Shown: positions 18,399 through 27,731, counted from the stretch's first letter. The stretch is DNA of 64,000 bases from an uncultured Litoreibacter sp. (GCA_947504205.1 CANNGL010000005.1:242751-306750); one strand, 5' to 3'. Notes: generated by a model from the letters alone, not told the origin. Translations and numbers: made by a program.

Positions 18399-20852
18399 TT
18401 AATATGGGACGGACCAACGCCTTTGCTGGGGCTCTATCTGGTTCAATCCGCTTTCGCTAAGCAACTGTTCTGCGGCCTCTTCCAGAAGTCGTTGCTCAGC
18501 TTGCCCTTTTATTGGGACCCGGCCCGGTTCAAGAAACAAGGGGGCGGCCAGCGGCGTGACGCGATCCAGTGTGACCAGATCAATGCGGTCCTGGACACGA
18601 TCTATCATCTCTTCAATACGCCCGAAGTCTATCAACCCTTTCATCGCTTCCTCGCGGGTTATCTCCAGCATCAGATGGTCGGGATCGTATTTGCGCAGCG
18701 TGTCGTAAAGAATGTCGGAAGAGAAGGTTGCCTGTCGGCCGGTTTTGCGCGCGCCACGTGTCATGCGATCTATCAGACCGCCGATTATGGCTGTGTTGCG
18801 GAATGTGCGTTTCATGACTGCATTTCCAGCCAGCCATGTTTGTAACGCATCGCGCAGGTTATCGCGTTGGAACAGGGGTGCTGGGTCGATCAACGGACGA
18901 AGGCCCCAGATCAGGACGGCGTAATCGGTGGAAACGAACCCTAAGGGATCCAATCCTTGCTCTTCCATGCGTTTGGTCAGCAAGAGACCGAGTGTCTGCA
19001 TCGCGTTTCGTCCGGCAAATCCGTAAATCACGGTGTTTGCGCGGCCATCATGCGGAAAGCTTTCGATCAACAGACGGCCAGGCTCCGGAAGCTGAGAGCG
19101 CTTTCGTTGCAAACTTAGCCAATCGGAAGTGTGTTTTGGTAAATCAGGCCAGCTTTCCTGCTGAAAGATGCGGAGAATCCGGTCAGAGAGTTGGGTCGAC
19201 GTGGCGAACTTGGTGCCCATGAAGGTTGCTATTTTGGGTTTGTCGGCAGCGTTTGGGGTGACCTGAACGGTCATCTCGTTCAGCCCTTCATACCGCACGA
19301 TTTGTCCGCCGATCAGAAAGGTGTCGCCGGGTGTCAAAGAGGCGGCAAAGCCTTCTTCCACCTCGCCCAAGGGCTTGCCAGCGTTGCTGGGACCACGGCG
19401 GGCCTTCAGACGCACCTTGAGCGTGTCGGTGTCTATGATCGTCCCGATATTCATGCGAATTTGCGCGGCGGCTCGGGGGTCACGTAGTTGCCAACGGCCA
19501 TCGCGCATCACCAGTCGTTGGTAGCGATCGTAGGCTTTGAGCGCGTACCCACCGGTCGCGCAGAAATCCAGACACTCGTCAAATGCCTGACGGGTCAAAT
19601 CCCGGTAAGGACCCGCTGTAGTGACCTCGTCAAACAGCGCATCTGCATCAAACGGACCAGAGGCTGCGCGAACAAGGATATGCTGGCAGAGCACGTCGCG
19701 AGGGCCACTGCCACGCGCCTCGCCGTCGAGCTGATGTTCTGCAGCTGCGTCCAAAGCGGCTTGGCATTCAACGATCTCGAAACGATTGGCAGGCACAAGG
19801 CGGGCTTTGGAAGGCGCGTTGTAGCGGTGATTGGCTCGTCCAATACGCTGGATCAGCCGCTTTACGTTTTTGGGCGCGCCGACTTGGATCACAAGATCCA
19901 CATCTCCCCAGTCGATCCCGAGGTCCAGCGACCCAGTGCAGACAATGGCCTTGAGACTGCCTGCAACCATCGCCGCTTCGACCTTCTGCCGCTGACCACG
20001 ATCCAGCGATCCGTGATGGATCCCGATTGGCAGTTGGTCTTCATTCGCAAGCCAAAGATTATGGAAAAATAATTCTGCCTGCGCGCGCGTGTTGTGGAAT
20101 ATCAGGGTCGTATTGTGTTGTCTGACTTGATCCAAAACGGCTGGAATTGCATATTTTCCACCACCACCAGACCATGGAGGTGGCTCGGAGGTTTCCAGCA
20201 TTGCGATATCCGGGTCGGGTCCTGGGTCGGCGTGCAACACAGTGGCCTTAGCGGGATGAGCCGCCAGAAAGTCGGCGATAGCCTGAGGGTCCTCGACGGT
20301 TGCACTTAATCCCACGCGTCGCAGGTTGGGGGCTAGAGCCTGAAGGCGCGAGAGCGCCAGCATCAGCTGATCGCCTCGCTTCGATTCAGCCAACGCGTGT
20401 ATCTCATCAAGAACGACGCGCGACACGCCATCAAAGATCCGAGGCGCATCTTCGTAAGACAAAAGCAATGTCAGGCTTTCGGGTGTCGTCAGCAAGATAT
20501 GTGGTGGGTCGACACGTTGGCGCTTGCGTTCGGTTTGTGAGGTGTCACCCGTCCTGTCATCAATCCGAATGCCAAGGCCCATCTCGTCCACTGGGCGCCT
20601 TAGATTGCGTTTGATGTCAGCGGCAAGCGCTTTGAGCGGGGATATATATAGCGTGTGCAGTCCACGCGACGGATTTTTGCCAAGCTCTTTGAGCGTGGGA
20701 AGGAAACCGGCCATCGTTTTACCCCCGCCGGTTGGCGCGACGAGCAGGGTTGCGGCTTCCCGTGCCCGGGCGATCATATCGCGCTGATGCGGATGTATTT
20801 GCCAATTCTGTGAGGCAAACCAATCAGAGATAAATTCAGGGACTTCAGCCAT
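18399..20852 (-). CDS. Ligase-associated DNA damage response DEXH-box helicase (Lhr-like)
   Basis: This superfamily-2 helicase of the Lhr-core type has 817 residues, the length of the ligase-associated subclass rather than the longer Lhr. It has Walker A APTGGGKT ending at T46, the LTTPESL block near 121-127, DEIH at 149-152, and a second RecA domain with HHGSLDRGQR and IGRANHR. A C-terminal Lhr-specific part follows, with DTFLIGGQIVRYEG. It is expected to unwind 3'-tailed duplexes or hybrids during repair. Its stop is 36 bases from pdeM. Confidence 0.92.
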   Translation of the reverse strand: MAEVPEFISDWFASQNWQIHPHQRDMIARAREAATLLVAPTGGGKTMAGFLPTLKELGKNPSRGLHTLYISPLKALAADIKRNLRRPVDEMGLGIRIDDRTGDTSQTERKRQRVDPPHILLTTPESLTLLLSYEDAPRIFDGVSRVVLDEIHALAESKRGDQLMLALSRLQALAPNLRRVGLSATVEDPQAIADFLAAHPAKATVLHADPGPDPDIAMLETSEPPPWSGGGGKYAIPAVLDQVRQHNTTLIFHNTRAQAELFFHNLWLANEDQLPIGIHHGSLDRGQRQKVEAAMVAGSLKAIVCTGSLDLGIDWGDVDLVIQVGAPKNVKRLIQRIGRANHRYNAPSKARLVPANRFEIVECQAALDAAAEHQLDGEARGSGPRDVLCQHILVRAASGPFDADALFDEVTTAGPYRDLTRQAFDECLDFCATGGYALKAYDRYQRLVMRDGRWQLRDPRAAAQIRMNIGTIIDTDTLKVRLKARRGPSNAGKPLGEVEEGFAASLTPGDTFLIGGQIVRYEGLNEMTVQVTPNAADKPKIATFMGTKFATSTQLSDRILRIFQQESWPDLPKHTSDWLSLQRKRSQLPEPGRLLIESFPHDGRANTVIYGFAGRNAMQTLGLLLTKRMEEQGLDPLGFVSTDYAVLIWGLRPLIDPAPLFQRDNLRDALQTWLAGNAVMKRTFRNTAIIGGLIDRMTRGARKTGRQATFSSDILYDTLRKYDPDHLMLEITREEAMKGLIDFGRIEEMIDRVQDRIDLVTLDRVTPLAAPLFLEPGRVPIKGQAEQRLLEEAAEQLLSESGLNQIEPQQRRWSVPY

Positions 20853-20928
20853 GTTCCCCTTTTACCCCAATGCGACAAGAATGATACCGAAGAGTCGTCC
20901 CTTCGAACTTTTCCTGATTAGAACGAGC

Positions 20929-21783
20929 CTACTTCTGGCGGGGTTGCAGTACCCCAATCATCTCTTGGAGAAGCTCAAGCAGCCGCGTGTCGGCAGTAGA
21001 CGGAGCGGAATCAAGCGCGCTTTCCACATCTTTCTTTAAGATGCCGATGGAGTTGTCCGCAGCGTAACCGTCGCGGGCAAATTCAATCGTATCAAAGCCT
21101 GAGGCCAACCAGTTTTGACCAGATGATGTATCAATGAGCTGCAATAACTTAGCCTCATCCAACCCGGCCTCATCAGCCCAGCTCAGAACCAGTCGGGTCA
21201 TTGCAGTGTGGGATGCGGCCAATAGGTTGTTGAGAACCTTGGCCTGCATTCCGGCGCCGAAATTTCCCATTCGGTGAAAGTGTTTTCCCATTGTCTCGAA
21301 AACGGGTTGCAATCGGTCAAGCGCCTCCGTGTTCCCGCCAAGCATGAAGGACAACCTTTGTTCTTCTGCGGCGATTGCAGCCCCTGACATTGGCGCGTCA
21401 ATCATCTCGATCTCTGTCGGAACGCGTTCTCTGAGGTCAGCGAGATATCTGGGGGAGAGCGTCGAGCTGATTATGAGCGTTTGAAGATCAGTGGCCTTGC
21501 CGACAAGGTCGCCGCGCCCGAACAAGACATCTTCGGTTTGAGCAATATCACGTACGACCGTGATCGCTGTGGTTAAGCCATCTGCAAAAACAATGGGATC
21601 GTTGCTTACCGCATTTGCGAGGGTGCCGAATTCATCGTCGGGACGAGTATCGTAACCGCGGGCATCAAACCCTGAACGTAGCAAGGCGGCCAGCATGGGT
21701 GCGCCCATACGGCCGCACCCAGCAACTCCAATGGGTGCGCTTAGTGCACGATCTCTTCGTCTTTGACGTACATGTTCGCCCAA
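20929..21783 (-). CDS. NAD(P)-dependent beta-hydroxyacid dehydrogenase (3-hydroxyisobutyrate dehydrogenase family)
   Basis: Members oxidise 3-hydroxy acids such as 3-hydroxyisobutyrate, tartronate semialdehyde or glyoxylate equivalents; the substrate cannot be read here. The Rossmann motif GVAGCGRMGAPM, the DAPMSG substrate loop near 129-134, and the catalytic lysine K181 in GMQAKVLNNLL are visible. The 284 residues start at a TTG inside the 3' end of the AAA ATPase gene, a 43-base overlap. No downstream ATG or GTG precedes the Rossmann motif, so the true start is uncertain. Confidence 0.82.
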   Translation of the reverse strand: MGEHVRQRRRDRALSAPIGVAGCGRMGAPMLAALLRSGFDARGYDTRPDDEFGTLANAVSNDPIVFADGLTTAITVVRDIAQTEDVLFGRGDLVGKATDLQTLIISSTLSPRYLADLRERVPTEIEMIDAPMSGAAIAAEEQRLSFMLGGNTEALDRLQPVFETMGKHFHRMGNFGAGMQAKVLNNLLAASHTAMTRLVLSWADEAGLDEAKLLQLIDTSSGQNWLASGFDTIEFARDGYAADNSIGILKKDVESALDSAPSTADTRLLELLQEMIGVLQPRQK

Positions 21784-23096
21784 GCGCGCTCTACCAATTC
21801 CGGTGTCATCTGGTTCGGGATGCCTTCATAGTCGCAGATGCTGAGAATTTGGTCGACCAAGAAATTCGCGTGATAGTTCGCGTAAACGTTGTCGATGGTC
21901 GGGTATTTGGTCTTGAGCATGTAGATCAACGCGTCTTCGTCGAGGGGCATTTTCTTCTTTTTCGCGACCATGGCAAACACTTTGAGGAATTCTTCCTGAG
22001 TTGGTCCGTCAATTTTGATCTTGTAGAAAATCCGGCGCAAAGCAGCGGAGTCAAATAGCTTGTTGGGGTGGAAGTTTGTTGAAAACACAACGAGCGTATC
22101 AAACGGAACTTCGAATTTCTCACCCGATTGCAATGCCAGAATATCGTAGCCAGCTTCCATCGGAACAATCCAACGGTTGATCAGCGCCTGTGGGGGTTCT
22201 TCTTGTCGACCAAGGTCGTCCACGATGAACACGCCGCCGGTCGACTTCAACTGAAGCGAAGCCTGATAAGTTCTCGACACCGAGTTGTAGTTAAGGTCCA
22301 GCATGGAGAGCATCAATTCACCGCCGGTCATAACCGTTGGTCTCTCGCACATGATGTAGCGCTTGTCGAAACGGTTGTCGGTCCGACGTAGTGAAGATGT
22401 CGCTTGCTGTTCTTCGTCGATCTTGGTGTGAACGATCGGGTCGAACATTGTCACAACTTGTCCTGCATACTCGATACAATGCGGGATATAGATCATGTCA
22501 CCCAAGGCGTCCCGGATACCGTTGGAGATAGCGGATTTACCGTTGCCCGGAGGGCCGTAGAGCAGGATTGATCGGCCTGACGATACTGCTGGCCCGAGGT
22601 TGTTCAGCATATCATCAGGAAGGATCAGGTGACCCATCGACCCCATAAGCCGGTCCTTAGTGATCTGGATGTTCTTAACCGATTGGTTTTGAACCTGTTC
22701 TTTGTACAGCTCCAACGGAACTGGAAGAGGACCATAATATTCGGATTGGCTGAGCGCATCGAGCGCGCGAGACTTACCAGCGTCGCTGAGCTGAAATGCC
22801 ATTTCACTGCCGGAGCCAGCGTGCAGAGTACCTTGCGCCTCGATCAGGCGTTGTTCGCGTGCAATCTCAACCAGTTGCTGCGTCAGCGGAAGGGCCAGAC
22901 AAATGGCCTCTGACATCTCTGAGACATGTTCAAGGTTCTTGCGGAAAATCGTTTTCAGAAGGATGTCGCGCATCATGACAATCGTCAGGCCAGTGTCCTT
23001 CAGTGTCTTTGGCGGTGTAGGTGCAATAACACCTGGTGTAGCGTGCATGTTCATCTTAGCTGCCTCGTCTGCCGTTTCTGGCGTCAGGGTCCCCAA
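21741..23096 (-). CDS. AAA-type ATP-binding protein, function unknown
   Basis: The 451-residue protein has an N-terminal region of about 170 residues without recognisable motifs, then a single ATPase domain. This has Walker A YGPPGNGKSAI at 180-190, Walker B VFIVDDLG with D293/D294, and an arginine-rich SAALRRIFYKI segment near 350 typical of AAA proteins. A C-terminal helical lid follows. It is soluble, with no membrane segment. It sits just outside the Tad locus, divergent from the GT-C-like gene, and overlaps the downstream dehydrogenase. A role as a remodelling ATPase is plausible, but the client is unknown. Confidence 0.75.
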   Translation of the reverse strand: MGTLTPETADEAAKMNMHATPGVIAPTPPKTLKDTGLTIVMMRDILLKTIFRKNLEHVSEMSEAICLALPLTQQLVEIAREQRLIEAQGTLHAGSGSEMAFQLSDAGKSRALDALSQSEYYGPLPVPLELYKEQVQNQSVKNIQITKDRLMGSMGHLILPDDMLNNLGPAVSSGRSILLYGPPGNGKSAISNGIRDALGDMIYIPHCIEYAGQVVTMFDPIVHTKIDEEQQATSSLRRTDNRFDKRYIMCERPTVMTGGELMLSMLDLNYNSVSRTYQASLQLKSTGGVFIVDDLGRQEEPPQALINRWIVPMEAGYDILALQSGEKFEVPFDTLVVFSTNFHPNKLFDSAALRRIFYKIKIDGPTQEEFLKVFAMVAKKKKMPLDEDALIYMLKTKYPTIDNVYANYHANFLVDQILSICDYEGIPNQMTPELVERAWANMYVKDEEIVH

Positions 23097-23157
23097 AGGG
23101 GCAGATTAAAGCAGAAAAACCGATCCGAGATTGATTTGCCTTCTGGCCCGTGATCTT

Positions 23158-23186
23158 TTGACGAAAACGAAATCGAGCAAAACATT
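23158..23186 (+). promoter_or_regulatory. Weak candidate promoter for the GT-C-like membrane protein
   Basis: TTGACG and AACATT are 17 bases apart in the 105-base divergent gap. The -35 is good and the -10 weak (three of six positions). Confidence 0.25.
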
Positions 23187-23201
23187 CAGGACAACAGACG
23201 C

Positions 23202-24779
23202 ATGACGCAATCCGGTGGACGGCTTTGGCTGCTATGTATTTCCCTCGTACTGGTCATTTCTGGCATCACTTTGGCCAAAGGTGGGCTGTATGTGGACCGT
23301 CACGAGGGCGACACGCTCCATCTGATCGAGATCGTCAGGCGTATGGGGCTGGGGCAATGGCCGCATCTGGATTTCTCTACTCCATTGGGATTGCTGAATT
23401 TTCTGCCTATCTCCGTCTTTGTCGGTGCAGGTTTTGGCGTTGGGGTTTCTATCCTTTTGGGGCAGGTTCTGTTTGTTGCCATTCTTTTGCCTGCTATTTG
23501 GTGGACCTGCTGGTCGAGAGTGCCGGGACGTGCTGCCTACGTGGTCGCGGGCGTATCGATTGTGACCTGTTTGGCTATGATCCATGGCGAAACCGATGCC
23601 CATGTTTCCATGTCGATGCACTACAACCGTTGGGCTTGGGTGCTTGCGGCGCTTGCTGTTGCACTGGCCGGCTTGAACCCAATTGATCGAAGCTCGGCAG
23701 TCGCTGACGGGGTCATTATCGGCGCGGCAATGCTTTTCTTCATACTGGGCAAGGTCACGTATGGCGTGGCATTCGCACCAGCTCTCATTGTGGCACTTGT
23801 GCTGCGAAAGGCGTGGCGCACATTCGCAATTGGCGTTGGGGTGGTCGCCGCAGGGGCTATTTTGGTGACTGTCTTAGGCGGCATCGAGTTTTGGGTGACT
23901 TATGTCGGGGATCTGTTGCGTGTCGGAGGGTCTGACATTCGCCCGCGCGCCGGTGAAGACTGGGCATCGCTGGTGCTCGCACCACGCTTTTTGATCCCAA
24001 ACCTTGCCTTGGTTGCAGGTATCGTTTTCTTAAGGAAAGGCGACAATCCAGATCTGGGGCTGGTTTTGACATTGCTGGCGCCTGCGTTTCTGTATGTAAC
24101 TTACCAAAACTACGGAAATGATCCCAAGTGGTTGGCCATCTTGGCGCTGCTGCTTTGGGCGGGTGCGGCAACGCGACGGTCCCGCATATTGGCCTTGTTA
24201 TCTGCCGCGCTGATTGCTCCATCCGTTGCGAATATGGCGATCAGCCCGGTTCGGCACTTTCTGCTGCCAGAAACCCAGTATCAATCTGCCTTTGTGGAAG
24301 AGCCCCATACTGATTTTTTCACACTGAGTGATCGGGTCGGCCGGGTGCTGGAACGCCGACCAGTCCAATTCGACAATACGGATTTCGCTTCACTGAACGG
24401 ATCAGCAGAGCAGAACAATCCGATCGTCTTTAAGGGAGAAGCCTTTCCTGAATGCGTGCAAACGCTTGGGCTCTTTGGTGTCATGCAGGCTATCGCTGAT
24501 GATCTATCGGCGTTTGGCGTGAAGGCGGATCAGTCGGTGTTTACCGCAGACACGTTCGGCAGCTTCTGGTTGTTTGGAGATCTGAAGCCGGGGCAGGGGG
24601 CAGCGCCATGGTATTACGGGGATCTCACCGGCTATGAGGATGGCAGTTATGTCTTATTCCCAACCTGCCCCGCAACACCACGTGCCATGCGTGCCATTGT
24701 CAAAGATCTGACGCCTCATGAGGACAATCTGCGCGAAGTGCGCAGAACCGAGCTTTACGTTTTGTATGAGAAGATTTGA
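23202..24779 (+). CDS. Multi-pass membrane protein, GT-C glycosyltransferase-like
   Basis: The 525 residues contain about ten hydrophobic segments up to residue ~370, then a large soluble C-terminal domain that should face the periplasm. The first outer loop carries DRHEGDTLHLIEIVRRM followed by WPHLDFSTPLGLLNFLP. Acidic residues just after helix one and a DFxTPLG-type stretch are characteristic of GT-C enzymes that use polyprenyl-phosphate sugars, such as PMT/ArnT relatives. I infer a lipid-linked sugar transferase but recognise no named family. It is convergent with cpaA at the end of the Tad locus (seven-base gap). Confidence 0.6.
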   Translation: MTQSGGRLWLLCISLVLVISGITLAKGGLYVDRHEGDTLHLIEIVRRMGLGQWPHLDFSTPLGLLNFLPISVFVGAGFGVGVSILLGQVLFVAILLPAIWWTCWSRVPGRAAYVVAGVSIVTCLAMIHGETDAHVSMSMHYNRWAWVLAALAVALAGLNPIDRSSAVADGVIIGAAMLFFILGKVTYGVAFAPALIVALVLRKAWRTFAIGVGVVAAGAILVTVLGGIEFWVTYVGDLLRVGGSDIRPRAGEDWASLVLAPRFLIPNLALVAGIVFLRKGDNPDLGLVLTLLAPAFLYVTYQNYGNDPKWLAILALLLWAGAATRRSRILALLSAALIAPSVANMAISPVRHFLLPETQYQSAFVEEPHTDFFTLSDRVGRVLERRPVQFDNTDFASLNGSAEQNNPIVFKGEAFPECVQTLGLFGVMQAIADDLSAFGVKADQSVFTADTFGSFWLFGDLKPGQGAAPWYYGDLTGYEDGSYVLFPTCPATPRAMRAIVKDLTPHEDNLREVRRTELYVLYEKI

Positions 24780-24786
24780 GTGCTGA

Positions 24787-25293
24787 TCAGAGGCCTATGG
24801 CTTTCATGATCAGGTAGATCATCAAAGTTGCACTTAAGGGATATCCCATTGGGAAATCCTTTTTCCGAACCCAGCTTTCCCAGTTGGGGGTCGCGCGGCG
24901 TATCGCAGGGATTGCTCTGGCCAGTCTATGGGTCGTGAAACCGACAACTGTCGCAACAGCAAATAAGCCGAGTAGCATGGTCATGTCTTCCGGGAACATG
25001 ACGAAAGGCGCCATCGCGGCTGCGAATTTCGCGTCACCAGCACCGATGATGCGGATGACGGTCATGAGGAATGTGATCGCCAAGACCACCAAAAGCTGTA
25101 GAATCCGCAAGCCGACTTCGGCAAGCGGGAACACGAATATCGCAATCGCCAAAAAAACTGCGGTCAGAGCGACCACGGCTTTATTCGGGATTTTCATCCG
25201 ACTTAGGTCGGAATAGGCGACCCACAAACAGATGGGGATTACAAACGGCAGATACCAAATCGCTGCCGTTTGTGCAGCGGCCGCAGCGTCCAT
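24787..25293 (-). CDS. cpaA: Prepilin peptidase CpaA/TadV
   Basis: This inner-membrane aspartyl protease processes Flp prepilins and TadE-like pseudopilins. The 168 residues have several membrane helices and both catalytic aspartates of the family: D29 in AYSDLSRMKIPN and D87 in the GAGDAKF (GxGD) motif. The short length matches TadV-type peptidases, which lack the methylase domain of PilD. It is the last gene of the minus-strand Tad series, four bases after the TPR gene. Confidence 0.93.
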   Translation of the reverse strand: MDAAAAAQTAAIWYLPFVIPICLWVAYSDLSRMKIPNKAVVALTAVFLAIAIFVFPLAEVGLRILQLLVVLAITFLMTVIRIIGAGDAKFAAAMAPFVMFPEDMTMLLGLFAVATVVGFTTHRLARAIPAIRRATPNWESWVRKKDFPMGYPLSATLMIYLIMKAIGL

Positions 25294-25296
25294 GAA

Positions 25297-26142
25297 TTAG
25301 CTCTCCAGCGTGCGCAAAGACCGAACTGCAGCCTCGAAGTGTTGTGGATGTGTTTCGATTGCCTCTTCCAGAAGTGATTTGCCGATCGTCACATCACCTT
25401 GCTTGATTGCCGCCAAAGCCATCGTGTGCAGCAATTGTGCGCGCTCGGTTTGGTTCACCTGCAAGATTGGCAAAGCATATTTCTTTTGTGCACCGCGAGC
25501 CAAAACCAGATTGTTTTTTGCGGTAAACAAGCTCGGATCATACGTGATCGCTTCGCCGAACAAACGTTCGGCGTCTTTGTAGTCGCCGCGGGTCAGCTTG
25601 GAATAGCCCCAGTTGTTGAGCACCGAACCCGGTTTCGTGGTCAGACCAACAGCGGTTTCATAAAAACTATCGGCTTTGCGCCATTCCTTATTGCTGTCGG
25701 CAATCATCGCTTCCAGACGATAGCGACGATATGTTTCGTGAGTTGGCGGCACGCTATCAAGCACACCCTCGGCTTTTTTCCAATCGCCAATGCGGATCAA
25801 GGCATCTGCATGATCAATCCGGTCCTCGTTTGTAACTTCTTTGCGAGAAACGATTTTTCCCCAAACAACCGCGCCTTCGGTCGCCCGGCCAGCGCGGATC
25901 AGGGATTTGCCAAGCCCACGCTGCAGGTCAATTCTGTCAGGGTCTTGTTCGAGAGCGCGAGAGAAATAGGCGACACCTTCGTTCGGGTCGGCCACGGTAA
26001 GCATAATGTCATTGAGATTTGTCTCATCGATGACATTCACGCCTTTGAGCGCTCTGGTAACTTCTGCATCTTCGTTCTTTTCGCAAGCTGCGAGTGCGAC
26101 TGTGCTGATCAGACACAGCATTCCTGCCTTTGTATGGCGCAT
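25297..26142 (-). CDS. TPR-repeat lipoprotein, TadD-like
   Basis: TadD-type lipoproteins assist secretin assembly or pilus biogenesis. This 281-residue protein has a lipoprotein signal with lipobox LAAC (about C20). TPR units follow (PNEGVAYFSRALEQDPDRID, GDYKDAERLFGEAITYDPSL, GDVTIGKSLLEEAIETHPQH). It lies between a second TPR lipoprotein and cpaA. Confidence 0.85.
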   Translation of the reverse strand: MRHTKAGMLCLISTVALAACEKNEDAEVTRALKGVNVIDETNLNDIMLTVADPNEGVAYFSRALEQDPDRIDLQRGLGKSLIRAGRATEGAVVWGKIVSRKEVTNEDRIDHADALIRIGDWKKAEGVLDSVPPTHETYRRYRLEAMIADSNKEWRKADSFYETAVGLTTKPGSVLNNWGYSKLTRGDYKDAERLFGEAITYDPSLFTAKNNLVLARGAQKKYALPILQVNQTERAQLLHTMALAAIKQGDVTIGKSLLEEAIETHPQHFEAAVRSLRTLES

Positions 26143-26180
26143 GGGACGCGTCCTTTTCCTGCTCTCAATGTGCCGTCCGA

Positions 26181-26747
26181 TTACTTGGTCTGCAGCAGGA
26201 GGTACCGTCCATTGCCACGTCTGACCAAGTCGTAGGCTTGTTTTTTGCTTTCGCCACTATAGGCGGGATCTTCAAAATTTTCGAGCGCGCGTTGTAAGTT
26301 TTTGCGAATTTCGTCCGAATTGCCACTGTCTAGAGCGAAGGCGGTTTTGAATACGCGCGTCGCTTCGCCGGTTTTGCCGCGCTCCATGAGCACGACGCCC
26401 AGGTTATTCCATGCCGGAACAAAGGTTTGATCAGCGTCAATTGCTTGCCTCAGAACGGTTTCTGCTTGTCCCAGGCGACCCAAAAACAGATTGGCAGATC
26501 CCAAGGCGGACAATACGTCGACAGTGGTCCCTTGGTCAGCCGCGGCCCGAAGATAGGCTTTGTAGGCTTCGTCATACTTGCCGACCGCCATCAATGCGTG
26601 ACCGACATCCAGTCCGTCAGCCGCGTCAATTTGAGAGATGGAGCCGCGCGGCCCGAAGGGGTCATTAGACGCATTTAGGCCGGGCGATTGTTGATCGCAC
26701 CCGGCCAAAATTGTCGTTGTTGCAATGAGCCCCACCCAAAGCCGCAT
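26181..26747 (-). CDS. TPR-repeat lipoprotein of the Tad locus
   Basis: The 188-residue protein has a signal peptide with lipobox LAGC (about C16). It carries about three TPR units (VGKYDEAYKAYLRAAADQG, LGRLGQAETVLRQAIDADQ, RGKTGEATRVFKTAFALDS). It starts six bases after tadC and precedes the TadD-like gene, so the locus has two tandem TPR lipoproteins. Its distinct role is unknown; it may be a paralogue that specialises in secretin or platform assembly. Confidence 0.83.
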   Translation of the reverse strand: MRLWVGLIATTTILAGCDQQSPGLNASNDPFGPRGSISQIDAADGLDVGHALMAVGKYDEAYKAYLRAAADQGTTVDVLSALGSANLFLGRLGQAETVLRQAIDADQTFVPAWNNLGVVLMERGKTGEATRVFKTAFALDSGNSDEIRKNLQRALENFEDPAYSGESKKQAYDLVRRGNGRYLLLQTK

Positions 26748-26753
26748 TCGGTA

Positions 26754-27722
26754 TTATAAGCCCCCACCATTGAGGTTGACGTAGATATCATAGATCGATG
26801 GGCCGATAAGAATGATCAAGAGCGGCGGCACCGTGAACATCATCGTGCCAAGTGTGAGCTTCGTAGGCAAGACATTTGCCTTCTCTTCGGCACGCATGAC
26901 CCGTTTATCCCGCATCTCCGAGGCATAAACCCGCAGGGCTTCGGCGATTGATGTACCGAAACTTGCCGACTGGATCAGAACGGTCACAAAGGACGACACG
27001 TCTGGCACGCCTGCGCGCTCCGACATATCCTTCAGGACGGTTACCTTGTCTTTACCGGCTTTCATTTCGTTTGCGACGATCTCGAATTCGTCAGCCAGAG
27101 CAGGGTAGCCTGCCCGAATTTCGTTTGCGACGCGTACAATCGCCTGGTCGAGGGATTGTCCGGCTTCAACGCAGACCAGCATCAGGTCCAATGCATCGGG
27201 AAATCCACTTTCGATCTGGGTTTGGCGTTCCTGACGCCGACGCTCAATCCAGTATTTTGGCAGGTAATAGCCAGCACCACCCGGGATCACGATTGCAAGG
27301 ATGAGGTCGCGACTGGTCATGTCGTCACCACCGAGGATCAGCGCGTAGAGCAGACCCAATGTCAGGAACAACAGCCCCAGTGCAAATTGCAGAAAATGGA
27401 ACGTCCGCACAGCAGACTTGGATTTATACCCGGCCTGCAACAGCTTGAGTTGCATGCCCGCGAGTTCCTGGGCGTCTTGTGGCTCAAGAAAGTTCGCGTA
27501 TTTGTCCAGCTTGTCTGTTCCTCGGGATGTACGAAGCGCCGGGCCTTCACCTGTATTCTTGTTACGTGTCTGAGCCTTCAGCTTGTCCATCGGGTCGATT
27601 TTCTTCGTCAACAAAGTTGGCAAAGTAATCAGAACCATCAGGATCCCGAGCAGGCCCACGGCGATCAGTGGGCCAAGCGGGCCCATCAAATCGATCAGGT
27701 ATTGATTGACTGTTTCAAGCAT
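26754..27722 (-). CDS. tadC: Tad pilus inner-membrane platform protein TadC
   Basis: TadC is one of two GspF-like platform proteins on which the TadA ATPase acts. The 322 residues have the expected membrane helices near the N-terminus (about 13-33 and 100-150) and a C-terminal pair (about 270-315). Between them is the T2SSF domain with DALDLMLVCVEAGQSLDQAI and RAGVPDVSSFVTVLIQSASFGTSI. A GAGG ribosome site precedes the ATG. tadB ends nine bases upstream. Confidence 0.93.
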   Translation of the reverse strand: MLETVNQYLIDLMGPLGPLIAVGLLGILMVLITLPTLLTKKIDPMDKLKAQTRNKNTGEGPALRTSRGTDKLDKYANFLEPQDAQELAGMQLKLLQAGYKSKSAVRTFHFLQFALGLLFLTLGLLYALILGGDDMTSRDLILAIVIPGGAGYYLPKYWIERRRQERQTQIESGFPDALDLMLVCVEAGQSLDQAIVRVANEIRAGYPALADEFEIVANEMKAGKDKVTVLKDMSERAGVPDVSSFVTVLIQSASFGTSIAEALRVYASEMRDKRVMRAEEKANVLPTKLTLGTMMFTVPPLLIILIGPSIYDIYVNLNGGGL

Positions 27723-27731
27723 GGGTTGGCC

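Noticed and set aside
25399-26235. A 278-codon frame opposite the TPR lipoprotein genes
   Set aside because: The minus-strand genes have signal peptides and TPR units and fit the Tad operon; the plus frame has neither.
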